Assembly: GCF_900163695.1 (NCBI RefSeq)
Contig: NZ_FUIC01000003.1
Location: forward strand, 96,751-160,750
Direction: 5' to 3'
DNA length: 64,000 nucleotides
Source of the DNA: Gulosibacter sp. 10
GTDB taxonomy: Bacteria; Actinomycetota; Actinomycetes; Actinomycetales; Microbacteriaceae
Shown here: in pieces, positions 35,673-43,585 of the stretch
Layout of the letters: each line of letters starts with the position of its first letter
How positions within the stretch are numbered: position 1 is the first letter of the stretch
Program-made: the position numbers and the translations under genes
The notes under the pieces: generated by a model
Told to the model about the DNA's origin: nothing
The model's input: the letters and a program-made list of their open reading frames with translations, nothing else
Database searches by the model: none

Positions 35673-36035
35673 ATGGCGGACACCCCGATCCGCATCACGC
35701 TCGACGGCCGGACGATCGACGCGGTGCTCCACGACAACCCGGCCGCGGACGCGCTCCGGGCGCAACTGCCGCTCGACCTCGAGTTCCGCGACTACGCCCG
35801 GCAGGAAGTGCTCGCCGAGCTGCCCGAACGGCTCACCATGGAGGGGATGCCGCACGGCTGCGACCCCGAGATCGCGGACATCGGCTACAACCACGGCAAT
35901 CGAGTGATCGTCCTCCACTATTCGAGGATCGGTTTCTGGCCCGGCACCGCGGTACTCGGCCGTCTGCACGTCGATGCGTCGGTCCTCCGCGGATGGGACG
36001 CGTCGAAGCCCGCCCGCATCGAGCTCGCGGACTGA
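35673..36035 (+). CDS. Cyclophilin-like fold protein
   Basis: This 120-residue protein has a cyclophilin-like barrel signature: IRITLDGRTIDAVLHDNPAA at the start, LPLDLEFRDYARQE, then GYNHGNRVIVLHYSRIGFWP and LGRLHVDASVLRGW. These small proteins are often encoded next to oxidoreductases; no activity is established, and prolyl isomerase residues are not evident. GAGGAGG lies 6 bases before ATG 35673. It is cotranscribed with the SDR-like gene from site B. Confidence 0.75.
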   Translation: MADTPIRITLDGRTIDAVLHDNPAADALRAQLPLDLEFRDYARQEVLAELPERLTMEGMPHGCDPEIADIGYNHGNRVIVLHYSRIGFWPGTAVLGRLHVDASVLRGWDASKPARIELAD

Positions 36036-36119
36036 GACGGGCAGGGCGGCGGGGCAGCGACCGGCGCCCCGCCGCGCTCGGGCGCCGTCATCCCCTGAGC
36101 GGGCGTCGGAGGCCCTGTC

Positions 36120-36169
36120 GAGAGGGGTACCGGGAGGGACTCCCTCTCCGCCGTCCGTCCCCGTAGCGT
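36120..36169 (+). promoter_or_regulatory. Site C: conserved operator and -10 box of the aldo/keto reductase gene
   Basis: The operator at 36120-36146 (GAGAGGGGTACCGG, then AGGGACTCCCTC) matches site B at 23 of 27 bases. TAGCGT at 36164-36169 begins 44 bases after the operator start and ends 7 bases before ATG 36177. No ribosome-binding site is present, so the mRNA is probably leaderless. Confidence 0.7.
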
Positions 36170-36176
36170 CGACGGC

Positions 36177-37172
36177 ATGAACGACACCACGATGGAATAC
36201 CGGCACCTCGGGCGTTCCGGGCTCAGGGTCAGTGCGATCGGGCTCGGCTGCATGAACTTCGGCGACGCCGCCGGCGAGCCGGAAGCGTTCGAGATCATGG
36301 ACCGCGCCGTCGAGCTCGGCGTCAACTTCTTCGACACCGCCGACGTCTACGGCGGCCCGCAGAGGCCCGACATGCTCAAGGGCTACGGCACCTCGGAGGA
36401 GATCATCGGCGACTGGCTCGAGCGGTCGGGCAGGCGCGACGAGATCGTGCTCGCCACCAAGGCGTATCAGCCGATGGGGCTCGGCCCGAACGACCGGCGC
36501 CTGTCGGCCTATCATCTCAAGCGCGCGTGCGAGGCGAGCCTGCGCCGCCTGAAGACCGACCACATCGACGTCTACCAGATGCATCACGTCGATCGGGCGA
36601 CGCCGTACGAGGAGATCTGGCAGGCGATGGAGCAGCTCATCGCCGAAGGCAAGATCACCTACGTCGGCTCTTCGAACTTCGCGGGCTGGGACGTCGCCAC
36701 GGCGCAGATGACCGCGAACGGCCGCCGTGCGCTGGGCCTGGTCTCGGAGCAGAGCCTGTACAACCTCACGAATCGCGCGATCGAGCAGGAGCTGATCCCG
36801 GCGCTCGAGCATTTCGGCATCGGCCTGATCCCGTGGAGCCCGCTCGCGATGGGCGTGCTCGCCGGTCGGCCGAAGAACGGCGAGCCCACCGTGCGTCGAG
36901 CCCTGCAGTCGCAGCCGTACGAGCGGTTCTCGGACCAGTTGGCCGAGTACGAGATCTTCTGCGCGGAGCTCGGCCGCACTCCGGCCGAGGTGGCGCAGGC
37001 CTGGCTGCTGCACCAGCCGATCGTGTCCACGCTCATCGCCGGCTCGCGCACGGTCGAGCAGCTCGAGGTGGCCGTCGCGGCGCTGCGCGTCGAGCTCGAC
37101 GCCGAGGCGCTGGCCGAACTCGACCGGATCTGGCCGGGCCCCGGCACCGCACCGCAGTCCTACGCGTGGTGA
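36177..37172 (+). CDS. Aldo/keto reductase
   Basis: This 331-residue NADPH-dependent reductase has the family opening YRHLGRSGLRVSAIGLGCMN, the tetrad Asp and Tyr in NFFDTADVYGG, Lys in VLATKAYQPMG and His in VYQMHHVDR, and GSSNFAGW. The C-terminal cofactor segment is TLIAGSRTVEQLEVAVAAL. It is a standard-length AKR of the Mlr1794/L-glyceraldehyde-3-phosphate reductase-like group. Together with the SDR-like protein it forms the apparent regulon of the MmyB protein at 33943, suggesting handling of reactive carbonyl compounds. Confidence 0.88.
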   Translation: MNDTTMEYRHLGRSGLRVSAIGLGCMNFGDAAGEPEAFEIMDRAVELGVNFFDTADVYGGPQRPDMLKGYGTSEEIIGDWLERSGRRDEIVLATKAYQPMGLGPNDRRLSAYHLKRACEASLRRLKTDHIDVYQMHHVDRATPYEEIWQAMEQLIAEGKITYVGSSNFAGWDVATAQMTANGRRALGLVSEQSLYNLTNRAIEQELIPALEHFGIGLIPWSPLAMGVLAGRPKNGEPTVRRALQSQPYERFSDQLAEYEIFCAELGRTPAEVAQAWLLHQPIVSTLIAGSRTVEQLEVAVAALRVELDAEALAELDRIWPGPGTAPQSYAW

Positions 37173-37278
37173 TCGGGGAAGACGAAGTCCCGGGGCGCGC
37201 TCCGGCCGACGCGCGGGCTGGCTCGGCCAGGATGCTAGGCTTGCATGGTCGCATCGGCCCTCGTCGCCGACGCGGATC

Positions 37279-37351
37279 GGGTCTTTAGCTCAGTTGGTAG
37301 AGCGCCACGTTTACACCGTGGATGTCATCGGTTCGAGCCCGGTAGGACCCA
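37279..37351 (+). tRNA. tRNA-Val, anticodon TAC
   Basis: The 73-base gene folds as a cloverleaf: acceptor GGGTCTT with AGGACCC, D-arm AGCTCAGTTGGTAGAGC, anticodon arm CCACG-TTTACAC-CGTGG (anticodon TAC) and T-arm with GGTTCGAGCCC. The discriminator is A37351. The 3' CCA is not encoded completely (CCG follows). Confidence 0.95.
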
Positions 37352-37357
37352 CCGCCC

Positions 37358-37383
37358 GGCCCCCGCTCCCAGGAGCGGGGGCC
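37358..37383 (+). terminator. Terminator after tRNA-Val
   Basis: GGCCCCCGCTCC at 37358-37369 pairs perfectly with GGAGCGGGGGCC at 37372-37383 with a two-base centre; GTTCCCG follows. It is placed 6 bases after the tRNA. Confidence 0.8.
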
Positions 37384-37427
37384 GTTCCCGTATCGAATCC
37401 GTTTCGCACGCATTCGTCCCCGGACCG

Positions 37428-38355
37428 TCACGAATCGCGGTTCCTGGCACGCACCGCGAGCAGCGCGCATCCGATCACGGCCGCGCCGCCCAGCACGGTC
37501 GGCCAGCCGATGCGCTCCCCGAGCAGGAGTCCGGCCCAGAGGATGCTCATGACCGGCTGGGCGAGCTGCACCTGGCTCACCTGCGCCATCGGCCCGATGG
37601 CGAGCCCGCGGTACCAGGCGAAGAATCCGAGGAACATGCTCACCGCCGCGAGATAGGCGAACGCGCCCCATTCCGCGAGTGTCCCGGTCGGCGGTCGCTG
37701 CGCGATGGCGAGGCCGCTCAGCAGCACCATCAGCGGCGAGGCGAGCACCAGGGCCCACGAGATGGTCTGCCACGCGCCCAGGCTGCGGGACAGCAGCCCG
37801 CCCTCCGCATAGCCGATCGCGCACACCGCCACCGCGCCGAAGAGCAGCAGGTCCGGAACGCCGACCCCGGCCGAGGCCCCGTCCTGCGCGAGCGCGAAGG
37901 CGACCGCCGCGATCGCCCCGCACACGGCGGCCGCCCAGAACGAGCGCACCGGGCGCTCCCCGGTCCGCAGCACCGCGACCACCGCCGTCGCCGCGGGCAG
38001 CAGCGCGACCACGACGGCGCCATGGCTCGCGGGCGCGGATGTCAGCGCGAAGGAGGTGAGCAGCGGGAATCCCACGACCGCGCCGCCCGCCACGACGGCC
38101 ACCTGCAGCCACTGCCGACCGCGGGGGGAGTCGCTGCCGGGTGATGAGCAGGGCCGCCGCGGCGAGCACCGCGGCGACCACGGCCCGGCCGGAGCCGACG
38201 AACAACGCCGACATGTGGCCCGCCTCCACCGCGACCCGGGTGAAGGGCACCGTGAACGAGAACGCCGCGACGCCGAGCAGGCCCCAGCCGACGCCGCTCC
38301 GTCGCGTTGATAGCGGATCGCGGGAAATTACAGTAGCGCTACTCTCTAGTCTCAT
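37428..38355 (-). pseudogene. EamA/DMT-family exporter, interrupted by a single-base frameshift
   Basis: The first part, from ATG 38355, reads MRLESSATVIS, then SGVGWGLLGVAAFSFTVPFT and LLITRQRLP. The rest continues one frame away with VAVVAGGAVVGFPLL through AQVSQVQLAQPVMSILWAGL to RARNRDS at 37428. The switch falls at the G-run 38123-38128 (six G on the plus strand). Removing one base gives a continuous ten-helix protein of 308 residues, the normal size for this family of amino-acid and drug exporters. It is either a recent loss, a phase-variable run or a sequencing error. It is divergent from the MocR gene, and the start codons overlap. Confidence 0.75.
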
Positions 38356-38374
38356 GACCAATAGTAGCAGTGCT
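38307..38374 (+). promoter_or_regulatory. MocR promoter with palindromic operator
   Basis: TTGATA at 38307-38312 and TACAGT at 38329-38334 have a 16-base spacer. The perfect palindrome AGTAGCGCTACT at 38332-38343 overlaps the -10. A related AGTAGCAGTGCT lies at 38363-38374, 31 bases further, about three helical turns, so two dimers could bind one face of the DNA. The sites also cover the start region of the divergent exporter. Confidence 0.55.
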
Positions 38375-39760
38375 CGAGTGGCCGCAGCCCTCCGCAAGTG
38401 GGTCGCCACGGCCCCCGCCGGGGCGAGGCTGCCGTCGACCCGCGCGCTGGTCGCCGAGCACGGCGTCGGCCCCGTCACCGTGCAGCAGGCGCTCCGCACG
38501 CTGATCGCGCAGGGGCTCGTCGAGTCCCGGCCCGGCGTCGGCACCTTCGTGCGCGACAGCCGGACTCCACGGCCGCACGACTACGGCTGGCAGACCGTCG
38601 CGCTCGGCGCGCCCCGACAGCACCTGCCGCTCACGGCCGCGGCGATGCGCTCGACGCCGGACGACGCGATCGCCCTGCACTCCGGCTACCCGGATCGCGA
38701 GCTCCTGCCGGATCGGCTCGTGCGCTCGGCGCTCGTCCGCGCCGCGCGAGGGGAAGGCGCGCTCGACCGGATGCCCGCCGCGGGGCTGCCCGACCTGCGG
38801 GCCTGGTTCGCGGCGGAGCTCGCCGCCTCCGGCGTCGGCGGCGCAGCGGCGCCCGGCGCGGGCGACGTGGTCGTCCTGCCCGGCAGCCAGAGCGGCCTCG
38901 GGACGCTCTTCCGGACGCTCGTCGGAGCGGGAGGCGCGCTCCTCATCGAGTCGCCCACCTACTGGGGCGCCGTCCTCGCCGCCGCGCAGGTCGGCGTGCG
39001 CCTCGTCCCGGTGCCGAGCGGCCCGGAGGGCCCGGATGCGGAGGAGGTCGAGCGCGCATTCGCCCGCACCGGCGCACGCGCCTTCTACGCCCAGCCGAAC
39101 TTCGCCAACCCCACCGGCGCGCAGTGGTCCTCCGCCCTGACCGAGCGCATCCTGACGATCGTGCGCGAGCACGGCGCGTTCCTCATCGAGGACGACTGGG
39201 CGCACGACTTCGGGATCGCCGCCGATGCGGTCCCCGTCGCCGCGCGCGACGACGGCGGGCACGTCGTCTACCTCCGTTCTCTCACGAAGAGCGTCTCGCC
39301 CGCGATCCGCGTCGCCGGGCTCGTGGCCCGCGGCCCCGCTCGCGCCCGCATCCTCGCCGACGCCCAGGCGCAGTCGATGTATGTGAGCGGGGTGCTGCAG
39401 CAGGCGGCCTTCGACGTGGTCGCCCAGCCCGCGTGGCGCACCCATCTCCGATCCCTGCGCGAGCGGCTCGAGGCGCGTCGCGACCTGCTCGTCCGGGCGC
39501 TGCGGGAGCACGCGCCCGAGGCACACCTCGAAGCCGTGCCCCGCGGCGGCCTGAACCTGTGGCTCCGCCTGCCCGACGACACCGACCCCTCGCGGTTCGC
39601 CCGCGAATGCGAGGCTCGCGGCGTGATGGTCGCCTCGGGCGACGACTGGTTCCCCGCGGAGCCCGCCGGCCGCTACCTCCGGCTCAACTACGCGGGCCCG
39701 AACCCGGGCGGCTTCCCCGAGGCGGCGCGCGTGATCGGCGAGACGCTCGGCGCGCACTGA
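38354..39760 (+). CDS. MocR-type PLP-dependent GntR regulator
   Basis: This 468-residue fusion has an N-terminal GntR winged helix (LPSTRALVAEHGVGPVTVQQ near residues 26-46, GVGTFVRDS) and a fold-type I aminotransferase-like domain with SPTYWGAVLAA, NFANPTGAQWS, IEDDWAHDF and the PLP lysine in YLRSLTKSVSPAIRVAG near residue 315. MocR proteins sense PLP-bound amino acids and commonly control a neighbouring DMT exporter, as the divergent gene here. The ATG at 38354 overlaps the exporter's ATG in a CATG; an extended frame from 38141 runs through the promoter and is not used. Confidence 0.9.
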   Translation: MTNSSSARVAAALRKWVATAPAGARLPSTRALVAEHGVGPVTVQQALRTLIAQGLVESRPGVGTFVRDSRTPRPHDYGWQTVALGAPRQHLPLTAAAMRSTPDDAIALHSGYPDRELLPDRLVRSALVRAARGEGALDRMPAAGLPDLRAWFAAELAASGVGGAAAPGAGDVVVLPGSQSGLGTLFRTLVGAGGALLIESPTYWGAVLAAAQVGVRLVPVPSGPEGPDAEEVERAFARTGARAFYAQPNFANPTGAQWSSALTERILTIVREHGAFLIEDDWAHDFGIAADAVPVAARDDGGHVVYLRSLTKSVSPAIRVAGLVARGPARARILADAQAQSMYVSGVLQQAAFDVVAQPAWRTHLRSLRERLEARRDLLVRALREHAPEAHLEAVPRGGLNLWLRLPDDTDPSRFARECEARGVMVASGDDWFPAEPAGRYLRLNYAGPNPGGFPEAARVIGETLGAH

Positions 39761-39785
39761 CGGGCTGTTCCGAGGGCTGAGAACG

Positions 39786-39805
39786 GCGCCGCAGGGAAGC
39801 GGCGC
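39786..39805 (+). terminator. Weak hairpin after the MocR gene
   Basis: GCGCCGC at 39786-39792 pairs with GCGGCGC at 39799-39805 around a 6-base loop, 26 bases after the stop codon. There is no T-run. Confidence 0.4.
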
Positions 39806-39860
39806 GGCTCCCGGGTACGCGTTCCGTCGACCTCCGGCGGAACGGCGGCCACCTCCGACG

Positions 39861-39890
39861 TTGACAAGGAGTAGGCTATGTCACACCATT
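39861..39890 (+). promoter_or_regulatory. Possible promoter of the sugar ABC operon
   Basis: A perfect TTGACA at 39861-39866 is followed after 18 bases only by a poor -10, ACCATT. The surrounding gap of 217 bases holds no other gene. The -35 is convincing, the -10 is not. Confidence 0.35.
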
Positions 39891-39977
39891 CAGGCGGCCC
39901 CGCGAGTCGATGGCGCGACGAAGCGCATCCGACGGGCGGGCCCGCGGATTCGACAGTGCATTGCAAGGGAGCAGGTC

Positions 39978-41234
39978 ATGAATCGAAGGATCGGTATCGC
40001 AGCGATGGGCGCGGCCGCGCTGCTCGTGCTGTCCGGCTGCAGCGGCACGGGCGGAGGCGAGGCCGAGGCGGGCCTCGAGGACCGCGGCCCGATCACGTTC
40101 GCGATGGGCACCAACGACGCGGGCAAGCTCAAGCCAGTCATCGAGGCGTGGAACGAGGAGCACCCCGAGGAGGAGGTCACGCTCGTCGAGCTGCCGCAGG
40201 AGGCGAACGCCCAGCGCGATACGCTCGTGCAGTCACTCCAGGCCCAGAGCGGCGACTACGACGTGATGGCGCTCGACGTCACCTGGACCGCGGAGTTCGC
40301 GGCGAACGGATGGCTGCAGCAGCTCGAGGGCGACCTCGCCCTCGACACCTCGGCGCTGCTGCCCGCGACCGTCGACAGCGCGACCTACATGGACACGCTG
40401 TACGCGGTGCCGCAGAACACGAACGCGCAGCTGCTGTTCTACCGCACCGACATCGTCGACGAGCCGCCCACCACGTGGGACGAGCTGCTCGAGTACCGCG
40501 ACGCCGCCGATGAGGCCGAGCTCGACCTGCTCGCGCTGCAGCTGCGCAACTACGAGGGATTGACGGTGCAGACCACCCAGGCAATCAACGCGTGGGGCGG
40601 CAGCGTGGTCGACGCCGACGGCACGACCCCGACCGTGGACAGCCCCGAGGCCGTCGCGGGCATCCAGGCGCTGGCTGACGCCTACGCGAACGGCGACATC
40701 CCGGAGCGCGCCAACGGGTTCACCGAGGAGGAGACGAACCTCGCATTCCTCGCCGGCGAGACCGTGTTCGCCTACAACTGGCCGTACATGTACGACACCG
40801 CGAAGAGCGAGCCGACCTCGGAGGTCGGCGACGACTTCGACGTGACGGCGATCGTCGGCCCCGACGGGCCCGGCGCCTCCACGCTCGGCGGGTACAACAA
40901 CGGCATCAACGTCTACTCCGAGTACAAGGCCACCGCCTTCGACTTCGTGCAGTTCGTGATCTCCGAGGAGAACCAGCAGTCCTTCGCCGAGCAGTCCTTC
41001 CCGCCCGTGCTCGCCTCGATCTACGAGGACGAGGCGCTCGTGGAGGAGTTCCCCTACCTGCCCGCGCTCAAGGAGTCGCTCGACAACGCGCAGCCGCGGC
41101 CGGTCACGCCGTACTACGCCGCGGTATCCAAGGCCATCGCCGACAACGCCTACGCGGCCATCGTCGAGGGCCAGGACGTCGAGGAGGCCGTCGCCGCGAT
41201 GACCGAGGCCATCACGGCGAGCACCTCCGGCTGA
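39978..41234 (+). CDS. ABC sugar-binding lipoprotein (extracellular solute-binding family 1)
   Basis: This 418-residue lipoprotein has a signal peptide ending in the lipobox LVLSGCSG (Cys about 21), followed by a binding-protein fold: GPITFAMGTNDAGKLKPVIE, DVMALDVTWTAEFAANGWL, VPQNTNAQLLFYRTD, and FLAGETVFAYNWPYMYD. Together with the two permeases it resembles trehalose/maltose (ThuEFG-like) uptake systems. GGGAGCAGG precedes ATG 39978. The substrate class (disaccharide) is inferred from the family only. Confidence 0.88.
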   Translation: MNRRIGIAAMGAAALLVLSGCSGTGGGEAEAGLEDRGPITFAMGTNDAGKLKPVIEAWNEEHPEEEVTLVELPQEANAQRDTLVQSLQAQSGDYDVMALDVTWTAEFAANGWLQQLEGDLALDTSALLPATVDSATYMDTLYAVPQNTNAQLLFYRTDIVDEPPTTWDELLEYRDAADEAELDLLALQLRNYEGLTVQTTQAINAWGGSVVDADGTTPTVDSPEAVAGIQALADAYANGDIPERANGFTEEETNLAFLAGETVFAYNWPYMYDTAKSEPTSEVGDDFDVTAIVGPDGPGASTLGGYNNGINVYSEYKATAFDFVQFVISEENQQSFAEQSFPPVLASIYEDEALVEEFPYLPALKESLDNAQPRPVTPYYAAVSKAIADNAYAAIVEGQDVEEAVAAMTEAITASTSG

Positions 41235-41240
41235 CCCCCA

Positions 41241-41280
41241 GCGATGCCGGGGACGTCCGCGCGGACGTCCCCGGCATCGC
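41241..41280 (+). other. 40-base intercistronic perfect inverted repeat
   Basis: The arms 41241-41260 and 41261-41280 are exact reverse complements (20 bp, opening GCGATGCCGG and centring on CGCG). It begins 6 bases after the binding-protein stop and ends 42 bases before the permease ATG. Such hairpins stabilise the upstream mRNA or partly terminate, giving more binding protein than permease. Confidence 0.7.
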
Positions 41281-41322
41281 CGACCGCTCATCCGCATGCC
41301 GCATCATCGAGGGGACGGGCAC

Positions 41323-42420
41323 ATGAGTACGGCGGAGACCGTGAAGAAGCCGGACGGCCGGACCCGGGGAGGGCCCCGGCGACGGCGCTCGCAGCGCGAG
41401 GCGAAGCAGGCGACGTGGCTCATCGCCCCGGCGATGGTCGTGCTGGCCCTGGTGATCGGCTATCCGATCGTCAGCGCGATCGTGCAGTCCTTCAACCAGG
41501 ACCGCGTGCTGGACGAGGCCACCGGTTTCTTCCAGGAGGGCGGCTTCGCCGGGGTCGCCAACTACACCCGGTGGCTCCTGCAGGACTGCGGCGGGGGAGC
41601 GAACTCCTGCCCCGCCGGGACCACGACGGCGCAGTTCTGGAACTCGATCGGGGTCACCTTCCTCCTCACGGCGGTGACGGTCTCGCTCGAGGTCGTCATC
41701 GGCTTCTGGATGGCGGCGATCATGGGGCGCAGCCTCTGGGGCCGCGGCCTGCTGCGCGCCGCGGTGCTCGTGCCGTGGGCGATTCCGACCGCCGTCACCG
41801 CCAAGCTCTGGGCGTTCATCTTCGCGCAGAACGGCATCGTCAACAGCCTCACCGGGCTGGACCTGCAGTGGACCACCGGCACGTGGGAGCTGATCACCGC
41901 CGTCATCATCGCCGACGTCTGGAAGACGACGCCGTTCGTGGCGCTGCTCATCCTCGCCGGTCTGCAGATGATCCCCAAGGACGTCTACGACGCGGCCAAG
42001 ATCGACGGCGCCACGCGCCGCCAGCAGTTCACCCAGATCACCCTGCCGCTCGTGAAGCCCGCGCTGCTCGTGGCCGTGCTCTTCCGGCTGCTGGACGCGC
42101 TGCGGATGTACGACCTCCCGGCGATCATGCAGGGCAACACCTCCGGCCCGGCCACCACGATGTCCCTGCTCGTGACCGCGTCGATGCGCGAGGGGCAGTT
42201 CTCGAACGCCTCGGCGCTGTCGACCATCGTCTTCCTCATCATCTTCGCCTGCGCGTTCATCATGGTGAAGGTGCTCGGCGCCAACGCGGTCGCCGCCTCG
42301 CAGCCCAGTTCCCGTACGCTCGGCGACACCGGCCGGCGCGGGCGATCGGACGAGGCGGACACCAGCTCGACCCGGGCCGTGGTCATGCCCGACGGCGACC
42401 GCGGCGGGAAGGGGAGATGA
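41323..42420 (+). CDS. ABC sugar permease (MalF-like)
   Basis: This 365-residue permease has six helices after an arginine-rich N-terminal tail and carries the ATPase-docking EAA loop as DAAKIDGATRRQQFTQITLP near residue 225. The last 50 residues are a polar cytoplasmic tail rich in Arg, Ser and Asp that is not part of the usual family. GGGGACGGG precedes the ATG. It lies 1 base before the next permease gene. Confidence 0.9.
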   Translation: MSTAETVKKPDGRTRGGPRRRRSQREAKQATWLIAPAMVVLALVIGYPIVSAIVQSFNQDRVLDEATGFFQEGGFAGVANYTRWLLQDCGGGANSCPAGTTTAQFWNSIGVTFLLTAVTVSLEVVIGFWMAAIMGRSLWGRGLLRAAVLVPWAIPTAVTAKLWAFIFAQNGIVNSLTGLDLQWTTGTWELITAVIIADVWKTTPFVALLILAGLQMIPKDVYDAAKIDGATRRQQFTQITLPLVKPALLVAVLFRLLDALRMYDLPAIMQGNTSGPATTMSLLVTASMREGQFSNASALSTIVFLIIFACAFIMVKVLGANAVAASQPSSRTLGDTGRRGRSDEADTSSTRAVVMPDGDRGGKGR

Positions 42421-42421
42421 C

Positions 42422-43300
42422 ATGAGCGCGACCACCGGAACCGCGCCCGCGACGCCGCGGCTGCGCAAGCCCCGGCCGGCCAACGGCTGGGGGACCTATC
42501 TCAGCGGCCTCATCATCGTGCTGTGGTGCCTGCTGCCCTTCTACTGGATGATGGTCGTCGCCTTCCGCGACGTGCGCTTCACCTTCGACACGACCCCCTG
42601 GCCGACCCACCTGACGCTCGACAACTTCGCCGCGGCGCTCAGCACCGACGCGGGCAACAACCTGCTCGCCTCCATCGCCAACTCGCTGATCATCAGCGGC
42701 GTCACCACCGCCACGGCGGTGCTGCTCGGCATCACGGTGGCCTACGCCCTGGCGCGGCTGCAATTCCGCGGCAAGTCCTTCGTGACCGGCGTCATCCTCG
42801 CCGCCTCGATGTTCCCCGGCGTGGCGCTCGTCACGCCGCTGTTCCAGCTGTTCACCGACATCGGCTGGCTCGGCACCTATCAGGCCCTGATCATCCCGAA
42901 CATCTCCTTCGCGCTGCCGCTCACCATCTACACGCTCACGGCGTTCCTCCACGACCTCCCGTGGGAGCTCGAGGAGGCCGCGCTCGTCGACGGCGCCACG
43001 CGCGGGCAGGCGTTCACGAAGGTGATCCTCCCGCTCGCCGCCCCGGCCGTGTTCACGACGGCGATCCTCGCCTTCATCGCCACCTGGAACGAGTACCTGC
43101 TCGCGAGCCAGCTCTCGCGGCCGAACGTGGAGCCGGTCACGGTCGCGATCGCGAGGTTCTCGGGCGCGAACCCCTATATCCAGCCGTACGCGGCCATCAT
43201 GGCCGCGGGCACGATCGTGACGGTGCCGCTCGTGATCATGGTGCTGATCTTCCAGCGCCGGATCGTGGCCGGGCTCACCGCCGGCGGCGTGAAGAGCTGA
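42422..43300 (+). CDS. ABC sugar permease (MalG-like)
   Basis: This 292-residue partner permease has the EAA loop EAALVDGATRGQAFTKVILP near residue 182 and six helices. It ends with the family tail RRIVAGLTAGGVKS. No ATPase gene follows; in related actinobacteria a shared MsiK-type ATPase encoded elsewhere energises such systems. It is translationally coupled to the preceding permease. Confidence 0.9.
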   Translation: MSATTGTAPATPRLRKPRPANGWGTYLSGLIIVLWCLLPFYWMMVVAFRDVRFTFDTTPWPTHLTLDNFAAALSTDAGNNLLASIANSLIISGVTTATAVLLGITVAYALARLQFRGKSFVTGVILAASMFPGVALVTPLFQLFTDIGWLGTYQALIIPNISFALPLTIYTLTAFLHDLPWELEEAALVDGATRGQAFTKVILPLAAPAVFTTAILAFIATWNEYLLASQLSRPNVEPVTVAIARFSGANPYIQPYAAIMAAGTIVTVPLVIMVLIFQRRIVAGLTAGGVKS

Positions 43301-43305
43301 TCGGG

Positions 43306-43503
43306 ATGGCCCGGAACCGCGGGGTGCGGCGCAACCAGCTCGAGATGTGGCTCGGCTTCGTCGGGTTCTTCGCCGCCATGGCCGTGCTCTCGGTCCTCGT
43401 CGCGCTCGTCACGGGGCGCCCGGTGGATCCGGCCGCGGTGCTGCTCGCCGCCGGACTGCTCGTGACGCTCCTCCTGCTCTGGCTGCGATATCGGCGCGGA
43501 TGA
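43306..43503 (+). CDS. Small two-helix membrane protein at the end of the sugar ABC operon
   Basis: This 65-residue protein begins MARNRGVRRNQLEMWLGFVG and has two hydrophobic helices (WLGFVGFFAAMAVLSVLVAL; AVLLAAGLLVTLLLLWL), ending in LRYRRG. It starts 5 bases after the permease stop, inside the same transcript, and is followed by the operon terminator. No family is recognised; the position suggests an accessory subunit of the importer. Confidence 0.6.
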   Translation: MARNRGVRRNQLEMWLGFVGFFAAMAVLSVLVALVTGRPVDPAAVLLAAGLLVTLLLLWLRYRRG

Positions 43504-43535
43504 GGAATGCGGGGAGGAGGGAAGCGCAGGGATGA

Positions 43536-43570
43536 GGAAAGGGCGGCGGAATATCCCCGCCGCCCTTTCC
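43536..43570. terminator. Terminator of the sugar ABC operon
   Basis: GGAAAGGGCGGCGG at 43536-43549 pairs perfectly with CCGCCGCCCTTTCC at 43557-43570 around a 7-base loop. It lies between convergent genes and can work in both directions. Confidence 0.85.
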
Positions 43571-43585
43571 GGGAATGCCGTCGGC

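Noticed and set aside
37285..38544. Single 419-codon minus-strand frame covering the DMT region
   Set aside because: Only its first third matches the transporter; the remainder is out of frame, which is evidence for the frameshift rather than for a longer protein.
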